Positions 54,401 through 63,481 are shown, counted from the stretch's first letter. The stretch is DNA of 64,000 bases from Kribbella sp. NBC_01245 (GCF_036226525.1 NZ_CP108487.1:6448001-6512000); one strand, 5' to 3'. A program made the numbers and translations. The notes: a model not told the origin generated them from the sequence alone.

Positions 54401-57025
54401 GATGCCCTGGTTGGTCGCACCTCCGGTCATGACCGGGTCGAAGTAGCCGCCGGGCGCTGAGACGCCGTTCTGATCGGCACCGGTAAGCACTGCCATGTTC
54501 CGGCCGCCGGTGAGCTTCCACGCGTCGAAGTGGTTGTCATCGGCGGGGTCGGACTCGCCCTTGCCCGCCTGGTGCTCCGCGTAGACCGTTGAGCCGGTCT
54601 TGATCTCGTTCGAGTAGCGGACCCGTTTGGCTTCGGTGGCCAGGATCGCTGCCGTCCAGGGGTCAAGCTGGCCGGAATCCTCGTCGCGGGCGCGATCGAT
54701 GAAGTCGGTTGCGTGCTTGGTGCCGTACAGCTGTGTGTAGACGCGGTTGAGCGACGAACCCTCGCCGACCTCGCTGCGGCCGGACAGCAGATCGTTGGCG
54801 AGCTGGTACTCGATCCGGTCGATCATCGTCTGCTCGTAGCCCCGCAGCAGCGTCCGCTCCTCGACACTCTTGGTCTCGCCCGGCACCTGAGGTGCGATGC
54901 GGGCCTCGTATCCAGGCACGATGAGGCCGTTGTCGCCGCTGATGAAGCCGGTGATGATCTCGCCGTGCCCGCCGACGTCGAAGACCTGCCCGATCTGCCC
55001 GGTCACGGCTGTCGTCGAGCCGTCACGCCTCATCTTCTCGGCGGTCCAGCGGATGACTCCTTGCTGGTCGATGAGAACCTCGCCCGGCTCTGCCGCGTTG
55101 CGCGCGAGGCTCGAACGGACGGTGTCACCGACGCGCCGCACGAACAGCGAACTGTGCGCATCCGCAAGGACGGCTGTCGTCTCGTCGAACCGTACGAGCC
55201 GATCCTTGAACCGGTCGGTCTGGAATCCGGAGCCGCGCATCTCACCTGGATCGGCTTCGATCCGGCGCAACGCCTGGGCGAGCTCGTCGAGGTTCGACCA
55301 CTGGCCTTTCGGGCTGGTCATGTACTTGGCGACGCGCACCGGGTCGAAGCGTTGCTCGACGAATTCGCCGTCGACCAGGAGCGTCTCGGGTTCCCAGCTG
55401 CCGATGAGCTCGTCGGCGATCTCGTCGGCGTGTGCCCGGACCTTCTCCGCGGCGGTGCCGCCGTAGACGAGGTTGCCGAAGTCCGGTTCGATATCGGGCC
55501 CGGCGGACTGGAATTCGCCGATCATGCCGAGGCGCTCCTCGTACATCTGCTCCGTTGCGCCAGGGCGCAGGAGCTCGCCGCGATGCCCGGTGAGAACGTC
55601 CCAGTAGGAACGCTGAACGGTCGCGATCTCGGGGTCGCTGGAGTATTGCGGAGGCTCGAACTCGACCAGGTTCAGGCCGGCGGATCGCTGCTCCTCGAAA
55701 GCGGCGATGAGACTGTCGGCATCCAGCGAGGCCCGCAGGTTCTCCCGGGCGCTGTCCACGGCCTTCGAGAGGTACTGTTCGGCGGCTTCGGCATTGACGA
55801 AGAACTCGGGCAGGCTGCGGTCGTTGGCCTCACGGCGAAGCATCACTTTCGAGCCGTCGCGATGGCGCTGGCCAGCGGACCGGTAGTCCTTGACCACGAA
55901 CATCGAGTCCTTGCCGACGTGGTAGCTGTCCTCGATCTCGACCGGTTCGGCGGCGCCCTGGCGGCCTCTGCGGGCGGTCTCGATGTGCGTCGATCCGTTC
56001 TGGCCGGCGAGCAGGTCGGGACGGTCCTGGCGTACCACTGCCCGGCCCTGCGCGAAGCGGAGCAGTTCGACGGCCTCGGCCGGAGTGGGGGAGTACAGCG
56101 CGGTCTTGCCCCGCTCGATCTTGTGGTTCGTCGAGTAGCGCACGACCATCCCGTTGTCGTAGATGCGGGCGCCGGCATAGTCCTCACGGGGCCGGGGCTC
56201 GGTGAGGCGGATCTCCATCCCGGTCCCGGAGACGCGGGCCTTGATCTGACCTGGATTCTGGTCCCGGCGTACCTCGTAGCCGAGTCCCTGGGCCTGTAGT
56301 TCCCGCAGCATTGCGACCGACCGCTCCACGGCGGCGGCAGACATGAACCGGTTGCGGTCCACTCTGCCGGTGCGAGGATCGCGGCCGCCGTCGAGAACCC
56401 ACTGGCGCACCTGCTGGTAGTCGCGGACGCTCATCGAATCGCGTAGCGCGGTCAGCCCGGAGGCGTCCTCGTCGGTCATCGCCAGACCTGCCTCGGACAG
56501 GCGGCCGCCGGAATCAGCGATCCACAACATTGCCTGCCCGTGCTCGGGACTCGCGGCTTGGTTCGTCTCGCCGCCCATGTCCCGTTCGATCGTCTCGTCC
56601 GGAAGATAGACCAGGGCAGTGCCCGCGCCCTTGATCGTTGCCCGCTGCGACCACTCCGGGTCATACGGGCTGATCGGCAGGGCCGGCGCCGCGTTTACCG
56701 GGCCGGCCAGGCCTACCTCGCGCAGGAAGCGTGCCTGCAGCTGCTGCAGGAGCGGGTCTGTGACCGTGTGCTCGGTGAAGATCGGCCCGGAGCCCGGCAC
56801 GGACTCCTGGATCGACGCGTCCAGCGCTGTCAGCAGGTCCTGCACGCCGAGCTGCGGGTCGGCAACAGACATGCCCAGCGGGGCCAGCCGCTCGTCGGCG
56901 CGCAGCCTGATGGCCTTCGCCTGTGAGATCGGGATGACCTGGCTCGCTTTGTGTCGCGCCAGCCGGATCGCGTCGTAGACGACGTACTCGAAGAAGTACC
57001 GCCGCAGCCCATGTCCTGTCTTCAT
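51467..57025 (-). CDS. Single-chain fused beta/beta-prime RNA polymerase-like protein
   Basis: The 1852-residue protein carries signatures of both RNA polymerase large subunits in order. Beta-like: DRQQMTASTLMQSSKI (~919-934), GGWTADDPIVISREF (~947), GDKLSDLHGNKGVV (~977-990; both catalytic-site lysines of beta kept) and VVMSPFSLISRRNAGSAREL (~1026). Beta-prime-like: DQCFDGDFDGDAVAVV (~1400; DFDGD metal-binding aspartates kept), CVTTGAKGNLQKLTDY (~1535; compare SGARG) and a trigger-loop-like GTGLGGSYSQRAV (~1575). Bacterial beta and beta-prime together are ~2400 residues, so this is much reduced. The first ~900 residues are unfamiliar. GGAGG supports ATG 57025. It probably transcribes the element's own genes. 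From memory, a similar fusion occurs in Corynebacterium (NCgl1702). Confidence 0.9.
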   Translation of the reverse strand: MKTGHGLRRYFFEYVVYDAIRLARHKASQVIPISQAKAIRLRADERLAPLGMSVADPQLGVQDLLTALDASIQESVPGSGPIFTEHTVTDPLLQQLQARFLREVGLAGPVNAAPALPISPYDPEWSQRATIKGAGTALVYLPDETIERDMGGETNQAASPEHGQAMLWIADSGGRLSEAGLAMTDEDASGLTALRDSMSVRDYQQVRQWVLDGGRDPRTGRVDRNRFMSAAAVERSVAMLRELQAQGLGYEVRRDQNPGQIKARVSGTGMEIRLTEPRPREDYAGARIYDNGMVVRYSTNHKIERGKTALYSPTPAEAVELLRFAQGRAVVRQDRPDLLAGQNGSTHIETARRGRQGAAEPVEIEDSYHVGKDSMFVVKDYRSAGQRHRDGSKVMLRREANDRSLPEFFVNAEAAEQYLSKAVDSARENLRASLDADSLIAAFEEQRSAGLNLVEFEPPQYSSDPEIATVQRSYWDVLTGHRGELLRPGATEQMYEERLGMIGEFQSAGPDIEPDFGNLVYGGTAAEKVRAHADEIADELIGSWEPETLLVDGEFVEQRFDPVRVAKYMTSPKGQWSNLDELAQALRRIEADPGEMRGSGFQTDRFKDRLVRFDETTAVLADAHSSLFVRRVGDTVRSSLARNAAEPGEVLIDQQGVIRWTAEKMRRDGSTTAVTGQIGQVFDVGGHGEIITGFISGDNGLIVPGYEARIAPQVPGETKSVEERTLLRGYEQTMIDRIEYQLANDLLSGRSEVGEGSSLNRVYTQLYGTKHATDFIDRARDEDSGQLDPWTAAILATEAKRVRYSNEIKTGSTVYAEHQAGKGESDPADDNHFDAWKLTGGRNMAVLTGADQNGVSAPGGYFDPVMTGGATNQGIVRYLTEDATVSPEGRIIPGDPATTSGARAPLMNRPELETLRYDPFDRQQMTASTLMQSSKITSATGTAMMTFGGWTADDPIVISREFAQANQIHGAGNELRDLVVGDKLSDLHGNKGVVSLVVDRGMRPEDAGRQHVEQEVAWFRANPDLHVVMSPFSLISRRNAGSARELMAAGTKDLTVPGGGVRAGSLGSMRFIVTHMAVDEKTKIYDDESVLAGKGRKASSQLAWALGAQDCPAIMQEFYGHNAGAEANLREYMLSVGLAMAADGTLHVIGRDNNDRGTGHDLVDEQPERRLFALPELVRTSNGGLHVVAMRRSFGALIGDKGGDLEIPFPLRYLTGEQTEAASGTSWKVPVLSSHLRSGQEFDDGSVVTHDYTNRYLDIHEQACRYRALQEKLSAGSLGQGEREELVDAMSQAAARAQRNFEAITTDLEQRVFSGKHNIFKTGLMSSRLADSATAVWTADPRLDVDQIAVSPVMADQLGLIEGDHALVWRDPVLRDAGVRYLRVAVDQRLTGVAINPVMDQCFDGDFDGDAVAVVKLHSRAAKAEAMAKLSVPANLLDTGVVSEQGTHPFAMQVSLDTQVALSKDPELRQQLDSLSGAANLIRWGAADEAPETTRARQDDVTVRLSGFYRSAQRGEFGTALSFADLQSHLNSVRDVCVTTGAKGNLQKLTDYARYLGGHSGRSGINRTDQEASMFATAIKAHGTGLGGSYSQRAVRALRNEDMKAVLEVTYPVTQSVLQAKHDAAEARHKYEMLQGPGRDLWRGRVLEHLGPGKWRAQFEDGVPLQATPEQWVEQFVDFYRAKDGFAVTVNPAYVDRVAQALTDPKTGLVRNLEDDPSLQGSLMDRMAYGGTLEDLIVAAGKHENLFDGEMNEQFCSAATRRARRLANGLLPDPGSHSEPTVQTIADALVKRDVVTDEHGAAQARGDRRRSTHAVAVAAAARPGHGQPPAYMPLIDPEPAAPADGAGYEMES

Positions 57026-57063
57026 CGTTCATCGCCTCCGCGGGAGTGATCGGCACATAACCA

Positions 57064-57106
57064 TTCTATAGAGAGTAGATCATTATTCGTGATCATTATT
57101 CAATGG
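57064..57106 (-). promoter_or_regulatory. Control region of the RNA polymerase-like operon
   Basis: Read on the minus strand: CCATTGAATAATGATC, then ACGAATAATGATC, TACTCTC and TATAGAATGG. AATAATGATC occurs twice at a 13-base step, and TATAGA fits a -10. No clear -35 lies 17 bases upstream, so an activator or a non-standard polymerase may be needed. Confidence 0.65.
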
Positions 57107-57112
57107 TCACTG

Positions 57113-57161
57113 AAAAGCTGAGTCGGCCGCGCCCACACCTCAAGGCAGGGCAGCGGCCGAC
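57113..57161 (-). terminator. Terminator after the VirD4-like gene
   Basis: On the minus strand GTCGGCCGC (from 57161) pairs with GCGGCCGAC (to 57122) with a 22-base loop, followed by TCAGCTTTTC. It separates the upstream transfer-type gene from the polymerase operon. Confidence 0.6.
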
Positions 57162-57186
57162 GTGGACGGCGGAGGCTGAGTCCAGT

Positions 57187-60100
57187 TCAGCTGTCCAGCA
57201 TCTCGACTGCCATCGCGCGGTCGAACGCGCCGCCGGCCAGGTGTTCCCAGGTCGGCAGGGAAGCCAGGAATCGGTAGAAGTCGGCTGAGATCTCCACCGT
57301 TGCCAGCGCCTGCAGGTCTTCCTCGCGCAACTCGCTGTCGAAGAAGACCCGCGAGTCTCCGCTGCTGGCCGCACTGTTGAGCTTGCTTGCAGCCTCGGCG
57401 AACGTCGACGAGCGCAGTGGCGTGATGTAGGTCCGCGACCCGTCGGCGCTGCGCAGCTCTCCGTCGCCGCCGACGGAGAAGTGGTCCCGGTCTTGCTGGA
57501 GCTCGACGAGCGCTGACTTGTACGCCTCGGTGAGCTGCCGGTCCAGGCTCTTGACTCGTGCAGTTCCGTCGGGTTTGACCAGCATGTCTTGGCTGATCGT
57601 CGCTTCGGCGTAGATGAGCCGGCGGCGCGCGGCGGCGGCTGTCTCGCGCTGGGCGACCTCCGCGGCGAGCTCGACGTTGTCGACAACTTGGTCGTCGTCG
57701 TAGATCATCGCGACGTCGAGGTCATCGGCGTCGACCTCGCGGACCGCATGCGGGTCGCGTCCTTGCTCGACGTTGACCTTCATCTGCACGATCTCCATGA
57801 CCTCGTCGGAGTAGATGTCCGGATCGAGGCGCGCGATGTCGACGTCGGCGTAGCCGTAGCTCTCCTGGTAGACGTCCTTCGCGCTGCCGGAGTGGATCGC
57901 CTGCTTCATCCGCTTGTCGAGCATCTTGCGGAAGTCCGGCTGGTTCATCCGCACGTCGAAGTCCAACGCCGAGCTCAGCGTCGGGATCGTCTGGAGCGTG
58001 TAGGGGTGCCCGGGGTGGATGATCGCGTCCTCGAACAGCCGCCACGACATCGGCAGGCTTGTCTCGTTGCGATTCCAGACCGGAGGGTCGCCCGCGCGGA
58101 AGACGATCGAGTTGCGTTCGGGGATGAACGCCATGTCGTTGTACTTGATCAGCGGCTCCTCCTTGGTGTTCATCGTGTAGGAGACGCGACCCTCGGTCTT
58201 GCCGCCCACGACCTTGTCCAGGTCCTGGCTGATCTGCTTGGAGTCGATGTAGGACTTGTGCGTGGTGCCGCTCATTTTCTCGAGCGTCTCGATCATCGAA
58301 TCGTCGGTGGACTTGAGGAACACGATGTTGCTCGTGTTCCCCTGGACGATCTTGTCGACGCTTTCTCCGTAGACGTCACGCAGCTGCTGCAGGGTCTGCA
58401 GGATCAAGGTGAACTGCTGTTCCTGGCCTAGGCCGATGGAGAGCATCGTCTCGAAGCCCGCGATGCCGTTGCCGTCGGACTGCAGGTTGCCCAGCTCGTC
58501 GAGCATGAACCGCGTCTTGTACAGCGGTTTCTGGTTGCTCTTGGTCATGTACGACTTGTCGAAGTTCAGATCGACCAGCTGTTTGATCAGGATCAAGATC
58601 AGCTTGGCGTACTTCATCAGGTGTGGTGGGGTCACCAGGAATACGGCCTTCGGGGCCTCGGAGTAGCGCACCATCGTCTGTGTGATCGCACGTGCGTGAC
58701 CCCTGACCTTCTCGGGGGCACCGGATGCCGTGAGATCGAGCCGGTCTTGCGGATAGGTGGTGTCGGCCGGCTGGTATTCGGTGATCGCGCTGTCGTGCGT
58801 GGCGTCTGTGTGAACCGGCCGGAGCTCACGAATCACGCCGTTCTTGACGATCTTCTTGCCTGTGACGGGCTCGGCGACGTAGTGCCGGCCGTTGAGCGAG
58901 ACCTGATAGTTCTTCTTGAAGTGGAAGTAGAAGGTACGTACCAGCATCTTCGACTGTGGGTTCACCAGTTCGAGCTTCAGCCAGGCTTCGTCGGTGGGGA
59001 ACTTCCCCTTGAAGTAGTACCGGGCCCAGCCTTCACGCGAGACGATGTCGGCGTGGTCGAAGTCCTCGCCGAGAGGTTCGGCGAATCTCGGGTCGGCATA
59101 GGCCGACCACATGGCCTGCTGGCCGATGAGGTGGTCGCGCTTGAGGTAGTTCATGGAGAAGCGCACGCCCAGCCTGCGCGGGAACGACAGCCCGCCCAGG
59201 TCGGTGTTCTGCGAGGGTTTGCCCGAGGTGAGGGTCGAGATCGTGGGGTCGGTGAAGAAGCTCATGGCCGTGATCGCGATGCCGTACACCGACGCGAGCA
59301 TCTTCTCGGCACCCGCCATCGCCCGCAGCGCGTTGTTGGCGTTGCCGATGAGCGTGCGCATGGTGTTGGTCGGCAATGCCTCGGTCGCGTTGAAGTAGAG
59401 CGTGAGCATGTCCTGCTCCGCCTTGCCCTCCCACAGGAACGCCTGGCGCTCGGCGTCGTCGCGGGCCGCTTCGAGCCCGGCCTCGTCGTTCTCGAATCCG
59501 CCGGCCTTGACCTTCTTCTCCAGCTCGGCCTCAGGGTTCTTGAGCTTCTTGCTCGTGAGCTGGACGAAGAGCTGGTAGCAGTTGTAGAGGGTGACGTGCC
59601 CCCACATGTCGTCGAGGCGCCTTTCCAGCGTCTCGGGATCCATGCGCGTCGCCGCGGCATGCTCGCGTAGCTCGCGTTCCTCTTCGAGATAGAAGTCGAT
59701 GAGGCCGTAGGCCGCGCGCTTGAAGGCGTTGTTGGCCGCGTTCGGCCAGACCGGGTCCTCGCCGCCGTCGACGGGAAAGAAGACATCGGCGATGTTCTCG
59801 ACGTACAGGGCGCACTTGGTCGAGTCGCCCTCGCGTGCCGCGTCGGCCGCCATGCCCAGCGGGTTGTAGATGTCGGTCTTCATCGCGTTGATGAGGTTGA
59901 ACTGCACCGGTTCGAAGCCGCGGGTCACGAACGGGACGTAGTTCTTCACGAGCAGTTCGCCCTTGGGATCGTTGATGACCATGTTGGACGGGCGCTTCTC
60001 GCGCGACCACATGTCGAGCATCGGCTCGATGTAGGTCTGCCCCTTACCGGCCCGGGTGATCGCCAGCACCATCGTGTTCACCGGTGCGGTGTCCACGATG

Positions 60101-61200
60101 TACGCCCCGCCCGGGCGCTGGACCTCGTAGGCAGGAAACGACCAATCGTCGTTGATCAGGTCGGCGACCGTCTTGTAAGGCCCGAGCTTGGCGCGGTCCT
60201 TCCCGTCCCCGTTGTACGGGATCACCGTGGTGGCGTACTTCTTCCGCAGACTCTTGTCGGCCGGCAGCCCGGACGTGTCGAAGAGGTCGTCGCCGAACTG
60301 TTCATCGATGATCGGCAGCGAGTCGACGACCGGTTCGCCGTTGTCGTCGTCGATGGCCTCACCGGCGTAGTAGACGAGATGGCCGTCCTCGTCCACGACG
60401 TCCGCGGCGGCGCGACGCGACACCGCGATCATCTTGAGCCCCTTCTTCTGGAGCATCATGTGACTGATCATCGAGGAGACCTGGACACCCGAGTGCGCGC
60501 CGGCGTCGGGAAACCAGTCGAACTTGCGCTGGATCTCTTCGGGCACCGCGATGTGCTGGTCGTTCTCGTACTGGTTGATGTCGGAGGTGTCGCGCATCAG
60601 ATTGGCGGCGTCGACCCGCTTCGAGACCCAGGCGGCCAGCGCGACGCCGAGCACAAGCCCCGTCCCCAGCGAGACGAACAGCTTCAATCCGGACACGTCG
60701 GCCAGTTGAGCACCGAGATTCGTCGTCTTGGCAGGTTCGGTTCCCTGCTTCTTAGCGTCGTGCTGCTTGGCTGTGTACCACTGCGGCACAGGAACGTCAG
60801 CGAGGTCCGGATAGCACTTCCCTGTGGGCTGCCCGGCCTTGTCGAGCTGCTGGTAGCAGGGTTCGGCGGCGCCACCCTCGGCGGTGCGGGTCGACTTGAT
60901 GTAGAACTTCTCACCCGGGCGGTCGCCATTCGCGGTGTTCGAGATCGTGCTTCCCAGCCCTAGGACGACCAAGGCGATCACCGAATAGAGGACCCAGGTG
61001 ATGACGGCGATGATCGCGCCGGCAATGATCGCGCCGGCCATTCCGGGTGCTTTCGATCGCCTGGCCTGCAGCTGGCCCCGGTCGAGCTGTTGCCGGTCGT
61101 GCACGTCGCGATGTGACAGCGTCTGCCCGGAGCCCCGGGCCGAGATCTTGTCCCAGCCGCTCGCCCTCGCCCGCGACGCCTTCCGCTTCCCTCGCGCCAT
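57187..61200 (-). CDS. VirD4/TraG-like coupling ATPase (type IV secretion family)
   Basis: The 1337-residue protein has two N-terminal membrane helices (~54-84, GAIIAGAIIAVITWVLYSVI; ~175-197, LKLFVSLGTGLVLGVAL), as coupling proteins do. The ATPase has NTMVLAITRAGKGQTYIEP as Walker A (~373-391), VINDPKGELLVKNY, and FMLDELGNL (~897) as Walker B, then TLILQTLQQLRDVYG. These are VirD4/TraG hallmarks; they pump DNA through the conjugation channel. It is about twice the usual size, with a large insert between the motifs. GAGGAG fits ATG 61200. No relaxase is seen in the window. Confidence 0.86.
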   Translation of the reverse strand: MARGKRKASRARASGWDKISARGSGQTLSHRDVHDRQQLDRGQLQARRSKAPGMAGAIIAGAIIAVITWVLYSVIALVVLGLGSTISNTANGDRPGEKFYIKSTRTAEGGAAEPCYQQLDKAGQPTGKCYPDLADVPVPQWYTAKQHDAKKQGTEPAKTTNLGAQLADVSGLKLFVSLGTGLVLGVALAAWVSKRVDAANLMRDTSDINQYENDQHIAVPEEIQRKFDWFPDAGAHSGVQVSSMISHMMLQKKGLKMIAVSRRAAADVVDEDGHLVYYAGEAIDDDNGEPVVDSLPIIDEQFGDDLFDTSGLPADKSLRKKYATTVIPYNGDGKDRAKLGPYKTVADLINDDWSFPAYEVQRPGGAYIVDTAPVNTMVLAITRAGKGQTYIEPMLDMWSREKRPSNMVINDPKGELLVKNYVPFVTRGFEPVQFNLINAMKTDIYNPLGMAADAAREGDSTKCALYVENIADVFFPVDGGEDPVWPNAANNAFKRAAYGLIDFYLEEERELREHAAATRMDPETLERRLDDMWGHVTLYNCYQLFVQLTSKKLKNPEAELEKKVKAGGFENDEAGLEAARDDAERQAFLWEGKAEQDMLTLYFNATEALPTNTMRTLIGNANNALRAMAGAEKMLASVYGIAITAMSFFTDPTISTLTSGKPSQNTDLGGLSFPRRLGVRFSMNYLKRDHLIGQQAMWSAYADPRFAEPLGEDFDHADIVSREGWARYYFKGKFPTDEAWLKLELVNPQSKMLVRTFYFHFKKNYQVSLNGRHYVAEPVTGKKIVKNGVIRELRPVHTDATHDSAITEYQPADTTYPQDRLDLTASGAPEKVRGHARAITQTMVRYSEAPKAVFLVTPPHLMKYAKLILILIKQLVDLNFDKSYMTKSNQKPLYKTRFMLDELGNLQSDGNGIAGFETMLSIGLGQEQQFTLILQTLQQLRDVYGESVDKIVQGNTSNIVFLKSTDDSMIETLEKMSGTTHKSYIDSKQISQDLDKVVGGKTEGRVSYTMNTKEEPLIKYNDMAFIPERNSIVFRAGDPPVWNRNETSLPMSWRLFEDAIIHPGHPYTLQTIPTLSSALDFDVRMNQPDFRKMLDKRMKQAIHSGSAKDVYQESYGYADVDIARLDPDIYSDEVMEIVQMKVNVEQGRDPHAVREVDADDLDVAMIYDDDQVVDNVELAAEVAQRETAAAARRRLIYAEATISQDMLVKPDGTARVKSLDRQLTEAYKSALVELQQDRDHFSVGGDGELRSADGSRTYITPLRSSTFAEAASKLNSAASSGDSRVFFDSELREEDLQALATVEISADFYRFLASLPTWEHLAGGAFDRAMAVEMLDS

Positions 61201-61318
61201 TGGTGCGCTCCTCGTCCTCACTGTGTTGCCGGAAAAGTCGATGACGGCACCGGCGCGGGGACGATCCCCTGTACGCCGCTGGCCTCTTTCTGCGATCGGC
61301 TGCTGCCCTGCGATGCGC

Positions 61319-63376
61319 TCAGAATCGGGTCGCGCCGATGACGAACCCGCCCGCCAGCATGAGTAGTGCGAGCACGGCCGCCATCGCGATCAGTGCTGTG
61401 TTGGATCGCGACTGCATCAGGTTCGATCGCTCCAGATCTTTGATGTAGGCCTGGCGGTCTGCCTGCAGCTCATTGACCCGTGCGTCGTAGTGCTTGCCGA
61501 ACGACTCGCCCAGGTGGTCCATCTGAGTCAGCAGGTCGCTCACACGGTTCGATTGCGAGGTCGTCTTCTCCCGTTCCAGGTTGAGAGTGTGCTGCCACTC
61601 CTCGTCGCGGGCGCGATGCTGCTCGATCGCGGATTGGCGCGCGCGTTCGAACTCCCCCTCGGCCCGGCGTAACTGCTCCTCCTGCTCAGCACGCATTCGG
61701 GCGATCGCGTCGGCGTGCTCGCGCTCGAGCGAACCGACCCGGTCGAGCGTGGCCTGCTCAGTGGCCAGCGCCTGCGCGCGGCTGATGTCGTTCTTGCGGT
61801 TTTCGTCGATGACCGACTGGATCTCGTCCGTCAGGCGTACCAGCAGCGCGCGTTCGGCCGCCAGAGCCTCGGCTTGGCGTTCGGCCAGCACTTCGAAGAC
61901 CCGGGTCATGCCGATCGCCATCTTGCGTTCGGCGTCCTTGCGGCGAAGACCGAGGATCTCCTGGCGGGTGTAGTCGTAGTCGTTCTCGACCTTCGCCTCG
62001 ATCGCAGTCACGGCATCGAGCTGCTCGCGCCGGATCCGTGGACTGTTCCGCTCGCGGTACTGCGCCTCGGCCTGGGCGGCCGCCTGCTGACCGACCCGGG
62101 CGATAGCGGCCTCGAATACATCGGCGATCTCGGCCTGAGCCTGCCGGCCCTTCTCCTCCTTGGCAGCCAGCGCTTCGCGGTACTCGGCCCGCGCCCCGGC
62201 GGTCAGCCCCTGGTAGACACTTCCCTCGCGGTCGATGGAGACCTCGCGGATGACCTGCTCTGCGTGCAGGCTCATGAGCGTGACGAACTGCGTTTGCAGC
62301 GTCGTTTGACCGTCGGCGTGCAACTGCGACAGTTGCGCGTTAGCCTGCCGAACCAGTTGCGCGAGCTGATCGCCGAGCCATGAGGTGGCAGCCTGCGGTG
62401 CCTCGATCTGAACGGTCAGTGCGCCGACGCCGAATGACGTCGTGAACTCGTCCAGCGTCACCTGCAGGTCAAGGTCCTCGCTGAGGAACCGTCGAGCCAG
62501 GCTTCCGCGCACCTGAAGCTGGTTCGCTACCGGCGCGGCCGGCAGCTGTTCTGTGGGCTGGTCCAACCCTTCGCCGCCGGACTCCGGATCGCCCGGTCCG
62601 ATGACCCCGCCGGCCAGCTCGTCGGGGGAACCGTGCTCGTCGAAGGACGGCGAGTCGAGACCCTCGTCGTCGGCGAAGGCGGCCGAGAAGTCCAGATCGT
62701 CGTCCGGGTCGGTGCCGAATACCGGTTCCTGGTCGAACAGTGGGTCGCCGTCGTCGACGGACCTCTCGTTCGGCTCCACCGCGAACTGAGCCTCCTCGGC
62801 ATTGGTGTCGGCGGCCGCTTCGGTGTACCCGGCATCCATGGTCGCCTCGCCGCTGTGCCGCGCCCACATCTCGGCGCCGACCGCGTCCTTGAGATCGACC
62901 CGGCTCTGCGAGACTCCTTGCGCCTGAGCGAAGGTCGCTGGTGCCGCCAGGTCGACCTGGAGGCCCTGGCCGCCGCGCTGGTAGACCACCGCCCAGGTGT
63001 AGTCCGCAGTGGTGAGCAGCCCGTATTCGTCCATACGCTCGAGCGTCCCGATCGTCGGAATGATCCCGAAGATCTGCTGGTCGAGCATGTCGCTGGTTGC
63101 TAGCGTGCGGATCGAATCGTTCTCGATCAGCTCGATGATGGAGCCCCTGGCCTCGTCACGGCCGTGACGCCTGCTCAGGCCGCCGATGCTTTCTGCGGCA
63201 AGAACCAGGACCACCCATGCCGTCCCGCTGGGCAAACCGAAACGCTCGTTGCCGCGGAGCAACTCGACAGCAGCCGGGACGGCGGTCTCCCGGACCACCG
63301 ACGACAGCAGCTCGTCCGGCTTCTTCTGCCGTTCCTTCCTCCGAACGGCATGCTTGGGTCCTGTCAGGATGCTCAC
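61319..63376 (-). CDS. Long coiled-coil protein with C-terminal membrane anchor
   Basis: The 685-residue protein has an N-terminal globular region, an acidic low-complexity middle (~190-280), a region with LGVG-type strands and then ~300 residues of coiled coil (KDAERKMAIGMTRVFEVLAE; AIARMRAEQEEQLRRAEG). It ends with LIAMAAVLALLMLAGGFVIG, a single membrane anchor with four residues outside. I prefer GTG 63376 because GAAGGGA lies nine bases before it; ATG 63466 would place the start inside the motif cluster. Architecture resembles tethers or channel scaffolds. It stands before the VirD4-like gene on the same strand. Confidence 0.65.
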   Translation of the reverse strand: MSILTGPKHAVRRKERQKKPDELLSSVVRETAVPAAVELLRGNERFGLPSGTAWVVLVLAAESIGGLSRRHGRDEARGSIIELIENDSIRTLATSDMLDQQIFGIIPTIGTLERMDEYGLLTTADYTWAVVYQRGGQGLQVDLAAPATFAQAQGVSQSRVDLKDAVGAEMWARHSGEATMDAGYTEAAADTNAEEAQFAVEPNERSVDDGDPLFDQEPVFGTDPDDDLDFSAAFADDEGLDSPSFDEHGSPDELAGGVIGPGDPESGGEGLDQPTEQLPAAPVANQLQVRGSLARRFLSEDLDLQVTLDEFTTSFGVGALTVQIEAPQAATSWLGDQLAQLVRQANAQLSQLHADGQTTLQTQFVTLMSLHAEQVIREVSIDREGSVYQGLTAGARAEYREALAAKEEKGRQAQAEIADVFEAAIARVGQQAAAQAEAQYRERNSPRIRREQLDAVTAIEAKVENDYDYTRQEILGLRRKDAERKMAIGMTRVFEVLAERQAEALAAERALLVRLTDEIQSVIDENRKNDISRAQALATEQATLDRVGSLEREHADAIARMRAEQEEQLRRAEGEFERARQSAIEQHRARDEEWQHTLNLEREKTTSQSNRVSDLLTQMDHLGESFGKHYDARVNELQADRQAYIKDLERSNLMQSRSNTALIAMAAVLALLMLAGGFVIGATRF

Positions 63377-63385
63377 ACCAATGGG

Positions 63386-63481
63386 TCCCTTCGATCTATA
63401 GCCCGATTTGCCTCGTCTACCAGGAGGTCGATGCAACACCATCCGAAGATACCATTCAATGATCATTTAATAGATCATTCG
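63386..63481 (-). promoter_or_regulatory. Promoter/operator region of the coiled-coil protein gene
   Basis: On the minus strand: CCGAATGATCTATTAAATGATCATT followed by GAATGG in 63451-63481 (two ATGATC units), and TATAGA at 63395-63400 with GAAGGGA directly after. This is the same motif pair, ATGATCATT with TATAGA, as before the RNA polymerase-like gene. It contrasts with the surrounding high GC. Confidence 0.6.

Noticed and set aside
54713..56299. Long plus-strand open frame (528 codons) inside the RNA polymerase-like gene
   Set aside because: Antisense shadow: no domain, no ribosome site, and the minus strand codes for the polymerase-like protein.
58621..59670. Plus-strand frame of 349 codons inside the VirD4-like gene
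   Set aside because: Antisense to the conserved ATPase; composition is of a shadow frame.
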